Shown here piece by piece: positions 8,932 to 15,385 of a stretch of 29,315 nt of DNA. A program made the translations under genes and the position numbers. Origin of the DNA: a virus; IMG/VR virus record IMGVR_UViG_3300023179_000382, positions 1-29,315 of that record. One strand, given 5' to 3'. The number at the start of each line of letters is the position of its first letter. Positions within the stretch are counted from its first letter, which is position 1. The notes under the pieces were generated by a model. The model did not search any database, had not been told where the DNA came from, and saw only the letters and a program-made list of their open reading frames with translations.

Positions 8932-9218
8932 TGGCTAAACCCAAAAGATATTCTGGAGAAGAACTACACGCGCGTTTAATATTTGCAGTCGGCATAATTC
9001 TTGCCGTTGTATTTGCAGTATGCGTATTTGGTTTTGTTTATGCGTTGATGTTTGTAACACAACCCGTAAGCACTCAAAGTCCAAACGATGCTGCGTTTAT
9101 TGATTTACTAAAAACCCTTACCGTATTCCTGACGGGCTCATTGGGCGGCTTGGTCATGTCGAATGGAATGAAGGGTAAAAAGAAGGAAACAACCGAAGGT
9201 CAAAACGAAGAAAGCTAA
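8931..9218 (+). CDS. two-span membrane protein, second holin candidate, 95 aa
   Basis: I place the start at ATG 8931 (TAATG overlap with the lipoprotein stop) rather than the in-frame ATG at 8835, which lies inside the lipoprotein gene. Two hydrophobic spans are visible: RLIFAVGIILAVVFAVCVFG onward (about residues 16-38) and LLKTLTVFLTGSLGGLVMS (about 54-73). The tail is charged (KGKKKETTEG). It sits directly between the lipoprotein and the muralytic enzyme. Holin or antiholin is the natural guess. Confidence 0.8.
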   Translation: MAKPKRYSGEELHARLIFAVGIILAVVFAVCVFGFVYALMFVTQPVSTQSPNDAAFIDLLKTLTVFLTGSLGGLVMSNGMKGKKKETTEGQNEES

Positions 9219-9623
9219 TTGCTTCGTAGTTTCATTGTTTCATTAGCGCTCTTGGCAGGAAGCGCTCTGCCTGCACAGGGTTCTGTCGACCCTTGTGCTT
9301 GGTTAGAGCCGCATCTAATAAAATATAATCTACCAGTAAAAGAATTTACCTACATTGCCAGAAGAGAATCAGGCTGCCGCATAAAAGCAATTAATGCTAA
9401 GTTTGATAAACAAGGCGAAGTCATATGGACCCTGAACAAGAACGGCACCATAGATAGAGGCCTTCTACAAATCAATTCAATACACGAGCCCACTGTCCGT
9501 CAATTGTGCGGAAAAGGTGGGCTTGATTTATTATTGACTACTGATTGTAATCTAAAGGTAGCTGCGTATTTGTATAAAAGATATGGCCTTGTTCCGTGGA
9601 AGGCTGTCGTACCTTCTTCTTAG
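9219..9623 (+). CDS. secreted lysozyme-like transglycosylase (endolysin), 134 aa
   Basis: Starts at TTG immediately after the previous TAA. The N-terminus is a Sec-type signal or signal-anchor (SFIVSLALLAGSALPAQG, about residues 4-21). The mature part has the SLT/lysozyme-like pattern: catalytic Glu50 in ARRESGCR, then DRGLLQINS at about 79-87, then KVAAYLYKRYGLVPW near the end. Such domains cleave the MurNAc-GlcNAc bond of peptidoglycan. The secretion signal suggests the enzyme reaches the periplasm without relying entirely on holin holes. Its 3' end overlaps the recoded minus-strand HTH gene by 86 bases. Confidence 0.88.
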   Translation: MLRSFIVSLALLAGSALPAQGSVDPCAWLEPHLIKYNLPVKEFTYIARRESGCRIKAINAKFDKQGEVIWTLNKNGTIDRGLLQINSIHEPTVRQLCGKGGLDLLLTTDCNLKVAAYLYKRYGLVPWKAVVPSS

Positions 9624-9916
9624 GCATTCTTGGATTGGAGCCACCTTCTGGTTCATGCTCAAACCAATCAGACCATATCTGGCAAGGATGATATCCGTAG
9701 ATTTATTGCGTACTTGTCTGCGTAGTTTGCGCTTATCATTGCGTCTGGCTTTTGTAGAGCAATCAATCTAGAATGGTCAATGCCCACACGCACCATAAAT
9801 CGTTCTCTGTTTTCTTTTGTGTCTATCTTTAAGAACGCATCAAACAGTGGCTTAGCGGGAAACCATCTTTTATGTATTATGTCTTCTTCTGTTTTTTCTT
9901 TACGTTTTCTACCCAT
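9538..9916 (-). CDS. HTH-type regulator, two frames joined by +1 shift at CGG, 125 aa if recoded
   Basis: Frame one runs from ATG 9916 to residue 73 (ADKYAINL). Unshifted, it meets CGG and ends after 82 residues with the unrelated tail LRISSLPDMV. Skipping the C at 9697 gives ...ADKYAINLGYHPCQIWSDWFEHEPEG and an open frame to TAG 9538-9540. ADKYA-NLGYHP-IW-DW is the pattern expected for a small phage DNA-binding HTH, with Gly at the turn; this is pattern recognition, not a search. No Shine-Dalgarno is visible, but a TTGAGG-17-TATACT promoter ends six bases before ATG, implying a leaderless mRNA. The last 86 bases overlap the convergent lysozyme gene, so the exact C-terminus is less certain than the shift. 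Confidence 0.72.
9695..9697 (-). other. CGG recoding site 1 (HTH gene)
   Basis: On the minus strand the reading is AAT CTA CGG ATA in frame zero. Dropping the first C gives AAT CTA GGA TAT CAT CCT, that is N-L-G-Y-H-P, and restores the HTH protein. Confidence 0.8.
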
Positions 9917-9922
9917 GCGTAC

Positions 9923-9951
9923 AGTATATCAAAATTATTCGTAATCCTCAA
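9923..9951 (-). promoter_or_regulatory. candidate internal promoter giving a leaderless HTH mRNA
   Basis: Minus-strand -35 TTGAGG (9946-9951), 17-base spacer, -10 TATACT (9923-9928). The -10 ends six bases before the ATG at 9916, so transcription would begin at about the A of the start codon. This would explain the missing ribosome-binding site and give the regulator its own supply, as for many phage repressors. Confidence 0.5.
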
Positions 9952-10213
9952 ATGGAATATCTTCTGATTCTAAATATTCTTTTAGATAATTAATAAAACC
10001 TTCTATAAAATGAAGCATGTGTATTTGGGCTTCCAGGTCATCGTTGTGGCTTTTGCCCCACGCCTCAATCAAATCAACGCACATGTCATTGGACAAACCA
10101 ATATTAATTACAACGCCATGCTCTGAGTCATGCACAATCTTTTCAGATGTTACGTTTAATTCTTCGAGCTCTAACTCGGAGAATATTTTTTTTGCCCACT
10201 CATCGTTGTTCAT
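9935..10213 (-). CDS. hypothetical acidic protein, 92 aa
   Basis: Strongly acidic protein rich in Glu, Asp and Leu (ELELEELN near the start, LESEDIPFEDYE at the end) and probably helical. It lies between the sigma-like gene and the HTH gene. Its ATG at 10213 lies inside the recoded 3' end of the sigma-like gene (14-base overlap); that overlap only exists if the sigma-like gene is read through its CGG shift, which mildly supports the shift. This gene is itself in one frame with no CGG. No domain recognised. Confidence 0.75.
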   Translation of the reverse strand: MNNDEWAKKIFSELELEELNVTSEKIVHDSEHGVVINIGLSNDMCVDLIEAWGKSHNDDLEAQIHMLHFIEGFINYLKEYLESEDIPFEDYE

Positions 10214-10602
10214 CTGTAACGTAATCCCTCAATGTGGAATGCATCAATAAGAGTTCTTTTAGATTAGCAAACGCAGCTTGCGTTAGCCTCCATGCATGTG
10301 GAGTAGACACTCCGCAATCTATCTGCCAGCTTTGGATAAGTTATTTGTTCGTAGATAATTGCATTAATGACAAACTGGTCTTGGTCGACCAACATTTCCA
10401 TGCAGTCAAGCAGTGCTTCTTTTATGATGTTTGGTTCATCTGCGGGTATTACAAGTTGGGCACCGGGCGTTGCTTGCATCAACGATTGCCAAATATTTAT
10501 TGGCTGTGATTCATCTGGTAAATTAAACAGGATGTCATTATCAAGAGGTAATTCTTTACGATTAATAAAATTATCCTTAGTCTTTGTTATGAACCACGTC
10601 AT
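10200..10602 (-). CDS. sigma-region-4-like HTH protein, two frames joined by +1 shift at CGG, 133 aa if recoded
   Basis: Frame one (ATG 10602) runs to ...VINAIIYEQITYPKLADRL (residue 96). Unshifted, CGG leads to LRSVYSTCMEANASCVC and a stop at 10264. Skipping the C at 10314 gives RLGVSTPHAWRLTQAAFANLKELLL and a stop at 10200-10202. The joined segment, about residues 88-118, is a textbook helix-turn-helix of the sigma-70 region 4 type: helix, LGVS turn, recognition helix with HAWRL, trailing helix. The break falls exactly on the turn glycine. The start overlaps the nuclease gene's end by 26 bases. It may redirect host RNA polymerase, but at 133 residues it lacks the region 2 core and could be an unrelated HTH regulator. 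Confidence 0.82.
10312..10314 (-). other. CGG recoding site 2 (sigma-like gene)
   Basis: Minus-strand frame zero reads AGA TTG CGG AGT GTC. Dropping the first C gives AGA TTG GGA GTG TCT ACT, R-L-G-V-S-T, the HTH turn. Confidence 0.88.
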
Positions 10603-11045
10603 AAAGTTCCGAACTCATCAACTTGCTTACGTCCTCAGGAAACAAAAGATATCCTTTGGTCGGATTGTTAGAGTGCGGTACAAACTCTTTCAATTCTATT
10701 TCATTATTTATCTCAAGATATTTTTTTAATCTAGCAACTTCCACTGCAATGAATGCTTGCGGTGAGAATACATAAACCCACCAACGAGCCTTGGTTACCA
10801 TCAAACCCGACGGCTTCCAACCTTTGCGGCCTGGATTCTGCTCTACCTCAACGACCATACGACCATTGCGATACTGGTCGTACTTTACTTCAAATAACTC
10901 TTCATCCAACGAATCTAGAAAGCCGTTGAAATATTCTTTCACCTTGATGACCGATTGCCAAGTCGTTCTTCCAGTTGATTCGTCTTCCAGCTTTGTATTC
11001 TATATCGTGGCTTGGGGCGTAACCCTTTTTTTGATTGCTTGGCAT
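10577..11045 (-). CDS. PD-(D/E)XK-like nuclease, two frames joined by +1 shift at CGG, 155 aa if recoded
   Basis: The 5' part starts at ATG 11045, five bases from the resolvase stop, with ribosome-binding site AGAGG. It encodes INWKNDLAIGHQGERIFQ (to residue 40). Frame zero then reads CGG and stops within seven codons. Skipping the C at 10925 gives GFLDSLDEELFEVKYDQYRNG and an open frame to 10577. The joined protein has E36 in GHQGE, EVKYD (52-56), VVEVE (64-68) and KPSGLMVTKARWWVYVF (77-93). That layout matches small phage restriction-endonuclease-fold proteins (PD-(D/E)XK). Fold assignment is from motif layout only. The conserved N-terminal Glu helix lies in the other frame from the catalytic core, so neither half would work alone. 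Confidence 0.78.
10923..10925 (-). other. CGG recoding site 3 (nuclease gene)
   Basis: Minus-strand frame zero reads TTT CAA CGG CTT TCT and soon hits TGA. Dropping the first C gives TTT CAA GGC TTT CTA GAT, F-Q-G-F-L-D, continuing in the long downstream frame. Confidence 0.82.
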
Positions 11046-11047
11046 AT

Positions 11048-11390
11048 TTACCTCTTGTGTGCTCGAATATTAAGTACTTGTCCATCATCCTTGTACGCTA
11101 CTCCGTTGAGACCATCCATTATTGATTTAATATAATTGTCAACATCACCACGTAAAGACGATTCAGCTTTTATTTCGCTGATTGTAATAGTAATATTGTC
11201 TTTAGTAAAAGTAATGCTTAAATCTACTGGACCTTCGTACAATGGTCCGCCGCTAGCAACATAAGCATCTTTGATTGCCTGCTCGTACTCTCTAGTGGCT
11301 TTGTCGGTGTACATACCGTACTTGCCGGCTCTGGGCCTACCGCTTTGCCTTTGGTTTCATTCTGATTACAAGTGTATTCTTTTTAGTCAT
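11048..11390 (-). CDS. rusA: RusA-family Holliday junction resolvase, two frames joined by +1 shift at CGG, 113 aa if recoded
   Basis: From ATG 11390 the first frame encodes MTKKNTLVIRMKPKAK, then CGG, then TAG: a 17-residue dead end. Skipping the C at 11342 gives GRPRAGKYGMYTDKATREYE and an open frame to TAA 11048. The product has RusA hallmarks: the N-terminal strand with PKAKGRPR, then GDVDNYIKSIMDGLNGVAYKDDGQV (residues 81-105), with D82, D84 and K88 corresponding to the E. coli RusA catalytic pair and nearby lysine. Length is normal for RusA. The enzyme resolves branched DNA before packaging. The ATG overlaps the upstream membrane-protein gene's stop. The downstream half could start at ATG 11314, but would lack the conserved first strand. 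Confidence 0.9.
11340..11342 (-). other. CGG recoding site 4 (RusA gene), CGG directly before TAG
   Basis: Minus-strand frame zero reads GCA AAG CGG TAG. Dropping the first C gives GCA AAG GGT AGG CCC, A-K-G-R-P, the RusA N-terminal motif. The stop next to CGG makes frame-zero decoding a near-immediate end. Confidence 0.92.
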
Positions 11391-11556
11391 CGTACTTCCA
11401 AAAAGAATAACTGTAATGTACTGCTACTGCAATCAATGTAGTAATCAGGGCAATACGTTTTAGTTCACCTTTCAAGGTGGAATAAACAATTACAGAACCA
11501 GCCAACGTAAATATCATGTTGGCCGTTATGTTCCATAACTTCTTTAAAAACTTCAC
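11383..11556 (-). CDS. small membrane protein, 57 aa
   Basis: Begins at GTG 11556, whose G is shared with the TAG of the upstream gene (TAGTG), and its TAA overlaps the resolvase ATG (ATGACTAA). Two hydrophobic stretches are visible: ITANMIFTLAGSVIVYSTL (about residues 10-28) and IALITTLIAVAVHYSYSFW (about 35-53), with Lys-rich ends. The tight coupling on both sides makes it credible despite its small size. Function unknown. Confidence 0.75.
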   Translation of the reverse strand: MKFLKKLWNITANMIFTLAGSVIVYSTLKGELKRIALITTLIAVAVHYSYSFWKYDD

Positions 11557-11843
11557 TAGAACTGGACAAGATTGCTCGTTACAGCTGTTCCAGCTTGAAG
11601 TGTTTGATTCAATCTCAATTTAATTTCGTCTTGGCTGATAACTGGTATGCTGCGTCCACCTTTGGTGGTTCTTGTATTGTTGGAAGAAACTGTCGTGTCC
11701 ATGGCGATAAGCACACGGCTAAAGACTTCATTGAAAGAATTCATAACTTCTTCAGTGTTGCGTAGTTGCATTGAGGCAACCATTTCACCAGCAATCTTGC
11801 CGGCTACTTGCACCATAATTGCTCTGTTATTATCTGCGGACAT
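11556..11843 (-). CDS. hypothetical protein, 95 aa
   Basis: Soluble, helix-rich protein (VAGKIAGEMVASMQLRNTEEVMNSFNEVF) with a Thr/Arg/Gly-rich middle (NNTRTTKGGRSIPVI). A strong ribosome-binding site (GAGGAGG) lies about 10 bases upstream, inside the preceding gene. It overlaps its neighbours on both sides. No recognised domain. Confidence 0.75.
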   Translation of the reverse strand: MSADNNRAIMVQVAGKIAGEMVASMQLRNTEEVMNSFNEVFSRVLIAMDTTVSSNNTRTTKGGRSIPVISQDEIKLRLNQTLQAGTAVTSNLVQF

Positions 11844-12000
11844 TCTTTTTTACCTCCTCAGGTATATGTTCACCTAATTTGGCAAACGCTTTATTTAATT
11901 TCTTTTCTGTTTTGGCATACAACTTTTCTAATTGGTCTTGCTGCCAAATGTAAATGGCTTCTATTTCCTGGTCAACTTCTTCAAGTTTATTATAATACAT
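11830..12000 (-). CDS. small charged coiled-coil protein, 56 aa
   Basis: From ATG 12000 the frame encodes MYYNKLEEVDQEIEAIYIWQ, then Lys/Glu-rich helix, ending EEVKKNVRR, with TAA at 11830-11832. The heptad-like spacing of Leu and Ile suggests a coiled coil. Its end overlaps the next gene by 14 bases and contains that gene's ribosome-binding site. The AAAGGAAC just upstream is a plausible ribosome-binding site. Confidence 0.7.
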   Translation of the reverse strand: MYYNKLEEVDQEIEAIYIWQQDQLEKLYAKTEKKLNKAFAKLGEHIPEEVKKNVRR

Positions 12001-12032
12001 CACAATAGTTCCTTTACTATATAGGCTTTTTA

Positions 12033-12530
12033 TTACTTAATTGCCCAGCAACGCAGGTCTGCATTGAGGTAGTTTACTTCTTTTAACTGAAACATAAACA
12101 AGGCTTGGTTTAACTCCCATGCACCAATATTAGCATAATGTTCCCATTCTTTTAATTGTCCACCATCAATACCCGAGTGAAATGGTCGGCCTTCACCTGC
12201 CATGGTAGCAATAAACAATCCATCTTGTTTTAAATTAATCCATGATTGTTTAATAATATCTTTCCACTTGTTTGTGTGTTCAAATACTTCGGCGCAAACA
12301 ACAACATCAAAAGTATTAGGTGACCAATAAGAATCACCAGTTGCAACAATATCTACACCTGGTCCTTCTTGAATGTCAATGCCAATGTACTTCTCAGCAA
12401 ATGGTTTAAAGATAGGACGGACGCTGCCATTGATATCAAGTGAACCAATCTCTAATACATGTAGATTTTCTTTGTCTTTACGCCACGTGTGAAATCCCGC
12501 AAAAACATAATTATAAGCTTCAGTATGCAT
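12033..12530 (-). CDS. class I SAM-dependent methyltransferase, 165 aa
   Basis: Rossmann-type methyltransferase signals are visible: motif I HVLEIGSLDINGSV (residues 24-37), an acidic residue after the next strand (YIGIDIQ, D52), and FDVVVCAEVFEH (74-85) as the post-core block. This is typical of Methyltransf_11-like enzymes. It starts 11 bases inside the end of the glycosyltransferase gene, so the two are coupled and may modify the same sugar, lipid or protein. The acceptor is not predictable. Confidence 0.9.
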   Translation of the reverse strand: MHTEAYNYVFAGFHTWRKDKENLHVLEIGSLDINGSVRPIFKPFAEKYIGIDIQEGPGVDIVATGDSYWSPNTFDVVVCAEVFEHTNKWKDIIKQSWINLKQDGLFIATMAGEGRPFHSGIDGGQLKEWEHYANIGAWELNQALFMFQLKEVNYLNADLRCWAIK

Positions 12531-14253
12531 CTTGTCCCCACTTCTTTAAATATATTTCTTTATCATTATTAATAATATTATTAAAATTATCAGGTGGGTT
12601 ATTGGTTATTGTGACACTGTGAGCATGCTGACATCTAGCCTTGGCTGATATAACACATAAGCGATTAGCTTTCTTGTTAACCCAATTGACTAGGTCATCG
12701 TCACTCCACCACCACTTCATACGCTCATCAAAGCGGAACTGTGGCACCAGGTCACCAGCTAACATCATGGCAAAGCCAGCCATGCCACCAGTGCCATCAT
12801 ATTTACCACGGCATGTGGTGTGAGTAATAATATCTACATCGCTGTCACCAGCATACTTAGGGCATACCAAGCCAATGCGTGAGTCTTCAGCCAGTGCATC
12901 AATCATTCCCATAACAGCTGATGTGTTTATTGTCACATCATCATTTAAAAAGAGAACGTGGTTTCCTTCGTTGGCCAAAGCCATCCCCACGTTCCACATC
13001 TTTGATATGCCAGACCCTTTTGGCACATATGTTTTAGTAATAGATGAGGGTAGACATTCTAGTATTGGCTCAGTTTCTACACCATCACCCACTACAACCA
13101 CCTTGGACACCCCTTCAGAGCGCATTAGAACGCTTATGAGCGTAGTTAGACCGTTGATGTTGCTCTTGGTAGGTATGACGACTGTAACGCCTGCTAGAGC
13201 TTTCTTGTACCAAATTAAATTATCTTTTAATCTTTGGTCATCTGGATTTAAATTAACTGCAATCTGACCATAATGCAAAGCTTCTTTAAACATACCCAAT
13301 CGATGAGCGGACAAAGCAGCCAAATCATTTGGCCACCAACCATAAGCATCAGGTTCAGTTAGGTACAAACCTTTGTATAACTGGCAACCAAGTGCACGCT
13401 TGGCCGCATAGTACATATTAAACCAATCTTCTTTGCTGTAATAATGTTTAGCTAAGTCAGTCCATACTTCTGCACCAGTAGGATATTCAGCACAAGCACG
13501 CATGTGCCAGTGTTCAGCTTCTTCAGGTAGCATCTTAGCCAGATAACGCATTGACCATGCGCGTTCTGGTGGCCAAATAGATTCAGGCATTACCAAATGG
13601 CGTTTGAACATCGTTACTGCTTCTTCAAATCGCCCGTAAAAAAACAACTCACGAGCACAGTAGTATGTATTGCGGTCATTATTAGGATTCTCAGCAACAT
13701 CTTCAAGCAACAATGGCAGATAGTTACTACGGCTCTTGGTATTGTCGGCATGGTGGTGTATCTCAAAGCCTGGCAAGAAATGCTGTCTTTCAACTACGCC
13801 TTTGTTTGGCGTGTTGACCTCATGTACTTTATTTACCCAATGATGGCTGTGTCTACGAACCAACTTGTCACCGTGGTATTCTACGCCAGGTGTACCATCT
13901 GGCTTCCAGTTCCAGATGTAGCGATAGCGTATACGATTGGCTTCATCGGGTATGTTTTTCCAATGGTTGCGCCAACCATCAATCATCACTTCATCTAAAT
14001 CTAGATTGACCAACCACGCATCATGGTCAGGCAACATCTCACGCAGGTCATTGCGAGCCACCGCAAAAGACCACTTATCATAAGTCTTCTCAAAGACGGT
14101 AACACCACACTCTTTAGCAATAGCAACAGTGTCATCAGTAGAACCAGTGTCAAGCAGAAAGATACCATCGGCATCCTTAGCTGACTCAGCCCATCTACGC
14201 ACATGCTTGGCCTCGTTCTTGGCTATCGAGCATACATATACTGGTAATGTCAT
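12520..14253 (-). CDS. two-domain family-2 glycosyltransferase, 577 aa
   Basis: The N-terminal domain starts like a GT2 enzyme: VYVCSIAKNEAKHVRRW, IFLLDTGSTDDT (about 31-42), and the metal-binding-type NLDLDE (about 83-88). A helical, tetratricopeptide-like middle follows (about 190-350: YYCARELFFYGRFEEAVTMF, LSAHRLGMFKEALHYGQIAV). A second GT2-like domain occupies the last third (VTVVIPTKSNINGLTTL; VLFLNDDVTIN). Two glycosyltransferase modules joined by TPR-like repeats suggest stepwise addition of two sugars. Its ATG overlaps the end of the 217-aa gene by four bases. It may glycosylate phage fibre or host surface; the target is inference. Confidence 0.88.
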   Translation of the reverse strand: MTLPVYVCSIAKNEAKHVRRWAESAKDADGIFLLDTGSTDDTVAIAKECGVTVFEKTYDKWSFAVARNDLREMLPDHDAWLVNLDLDEVMIDGWRNHWKNIPDEANRIRYRYIWNWKPDGTPGVEYHGDKLVRRHSHHWVNKVHEVNTPNKGVVERQHFLPGFEIHHHADNTKSRSNYLPLLLEDVAENPNNDRNTYYCARELFFYGRFEEAVTMFKRHLVMPESIWPPERAWSMRYLAKMLPEEAEHWHMRACAEYPTGAEVWTDLAKHYYSKEDWFNMYYAAKRALGCQLYKGLYLTEPDAYGWWPNDLAALSAHRLGMFKEALHYGQIAVNLNPDDQRLKDNLIWYKKALAGVTVVIPTKSNINGLTTLISVLMRSEGVSKVVVVGDGVETEPILECLPSSITKTYVPKGSGISKMWNVGMALANEGNHVLFLNDDVTINTSAVMGMIDALAEDSRIGLVCPKYAGDSDVDIITHTTCRGKYDGTGGMAGFAMMLAGDLVPQFRFDERMKWWWSDDDLVNWVNKKANRLCVISAKARCQHAHSVTITNNPPDNFNNIINNDKEIYLKKWGQDAY

Positions 14254-14903
14254 TGTCTCTCCTTGAATGTATAAAAATATAACTCATCATCTGATTCACT
14301 AACCCAACGTGAACCAGTGTGCTCGCATGAAAACTCTTGGCTGAATATCTTCCAGTCTGGTTTGCCGATTGGTTTGGTAATCCAAGAGCCACCATCCATC
14401 CACAGCACACGGTTGTTTGGTTGAATAAAGTATTGTCCACCCTCACCAACGAACACATGACCACACTTGTGGCCTGCAGCATACTCGCCATAGCCCGATG
14501 TGTATTGTGGGCCAAGAGCCCAGTCAATCGTAAACATGTACTTGACCTTGTGTTGGTTGTGGTCTTTCAACCAAACCATGGCTGCTCTGTTCTTGCAGTA
14601 GTCAATGATGTTGACCGATGCATAATATGAAATAGAATCCCACAGCTGCAACCAATCCAACGGATAGGCAGTATAGTTCTCTTGTTCTACTTCCAATGAA
14701 CGCAAGTAATGCACAGGCACACGTGCGTGTTGGCTGCCCCATTCGGTCATGACACTGAACAAACCACAGCGTTGTGGTATCGAGGTGTATTGAAACACCT
14801 CAACAGGCACTATCTCGTTGGTTGGTGACGGGTCGCCGTCATACAAGAAACCTGAATCAAGTCCCGCAAAGAAATATGGAACATTAATATTTAAATAATT
14901 CAT
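14250..14903 (-). CDS. hypothetical protein, 217 aa
   Basis: Aromatic-rich soluble protein (many W, Y and F; for example DWLQLWDSISYYASVN and WMDGGSWITKPIG) with no membrane span. It ends in a 4-base overlap with the glycosyltransferase start, so it probably works with it. The content resembles carbohydrate-related or glycosyltransferase-associated proteins, but I cannot place it in a family. Confidence 0.75.
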   Translation of the reverse strand: MNYLNINVPYFFAGLDSGFLYDGDPSPTNEIVPVEVFQYTSIPQRCGLFSVMTEWGSQHARVPVHYLRSLEVEQENYTAYPLDWLQLWDSISYYASVNIIDYCKNRAAMVWLKDHNQHKVKYMFTIDWALGPQYTSGYGEYAAGHKCGHVFVGEGGQYFIQPNNRVLWMDGGSWITKPIGKPDWKIFSQEFSCEHTGSRWVSESDDELYFYTFKERQ

Positions 14904-14922
14904 TTAATAAATATATCAATCA

Positions 14923-15039
14923 TTATTTTAATCTCTTCCATATAACGTAAGAGCTAACTGCTTTACCAATACTGTAACCAATGGCCAAGCTAATTACATT
15001 GCCAAACGTAACTGTGTCATTCCAAAATGCTACTATCAT
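14923..15039 (-). CDS. tiny protein with one hydrophobic segment, 38 aa
   Basis: ATG 15039 overlaps the TGA of the upstream gene (ATGA). The product MIVAFWNDTV... has one hydrophobic stretch (VISLAIGYSIGKAVSSYVIW, about residues 15-34) and a basic end (KRLK). The overlap supports it; nothing identifies the function. Confidence 0.6.
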   Translation of the reverse strand: MIVAFWNDTVTFGNVISLAIGYSIGKAVSSYVIWKRLK

Positions 15040-15197
15040 TTTAACGGAATCCAATCTGCCTTGTGAGGCTCTAGGTTTTCATCCACCAAACCCATACGGT
15101 CTGGCGTAACGATGCGTTCGTCCTTTATTTTAGGCTTCCCGCAATCAGGACAAATAGTAAGGTTCTTTTTGCTGAACTTAATGGTTTTCTTTTTCAT
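15036..15197 (-). CDS. small protein with a CPDCG knuckle, 53 aa
   Basis: ATG 15197 overlaps the upstream TGA. The basic N-terminus (MKKKTIKFSKKN) is followed by a single CPDCGKPK knuckle (about residues 16-23), half of a zinc ribbon. GGAGT lies about six bases before the start. Function unknown; metal binding as a dimer is possible. Confidence 0.7.
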   Translation of the reverse strand: MKKKTIKFSKKNLTICPDCGKPKIKDERIVTPDRMGLVDENLEPHKADWIPLK

Positions 15198-15358
15198 GAT
15201 AATACTCCTAGAAAAAACGCTTCATCCAATGTTATCACACCACGCAGCAAAGCTATTTCGTTATCAGGCAAAGGATGCTCTGATTCGCGCGAAATCAACA
15301 AATGCTTTAAATAGTGCCAGTAATCATAATCAATAAACTGCATGGTAGTAGTGTCCAT
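15194..15358 (-). CDS. first gene of the leftward operon, hypothetical, 54 aa
   Basis: A strong ribosome-binding site (GGAGGA) sits about 4-9 bases upstream of ATG 15358. The product begins MDTTTMQFIDYDYWHYLKH and is acidic to neutral with no domain I recognise. It overlaps the next gene by four bases (ATGA). It is the promoter-proximal gene of the minus-strand block that extends to 9538. Confidence 0.7.
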   Translation of the reverse strand: MDTTTMQFIDYDYWHYLKHLLISRESEHPLPDNEIALLRGVITLDEAFFLGVLS

Positions 15359-15385
15359 TTTATCCTCCGATAAGTTTAATTTAAT

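Noticed and set aside
9538-11390. Explaining the four frame breaks as ordinary sequencing errors
   Set aside because: None is a homopolymer length change; each is a C between a codon end and GG, all give CGG, and other genes are intact. Raw reads would still be the final test.
9538-11390. Explaining the four frame breaks as decay of a dead prophage
   Set aside because: Decay would give mixed insertions, deletions and stops at random codons, and would not spare all other genes or always use the same otherwise unused codon.
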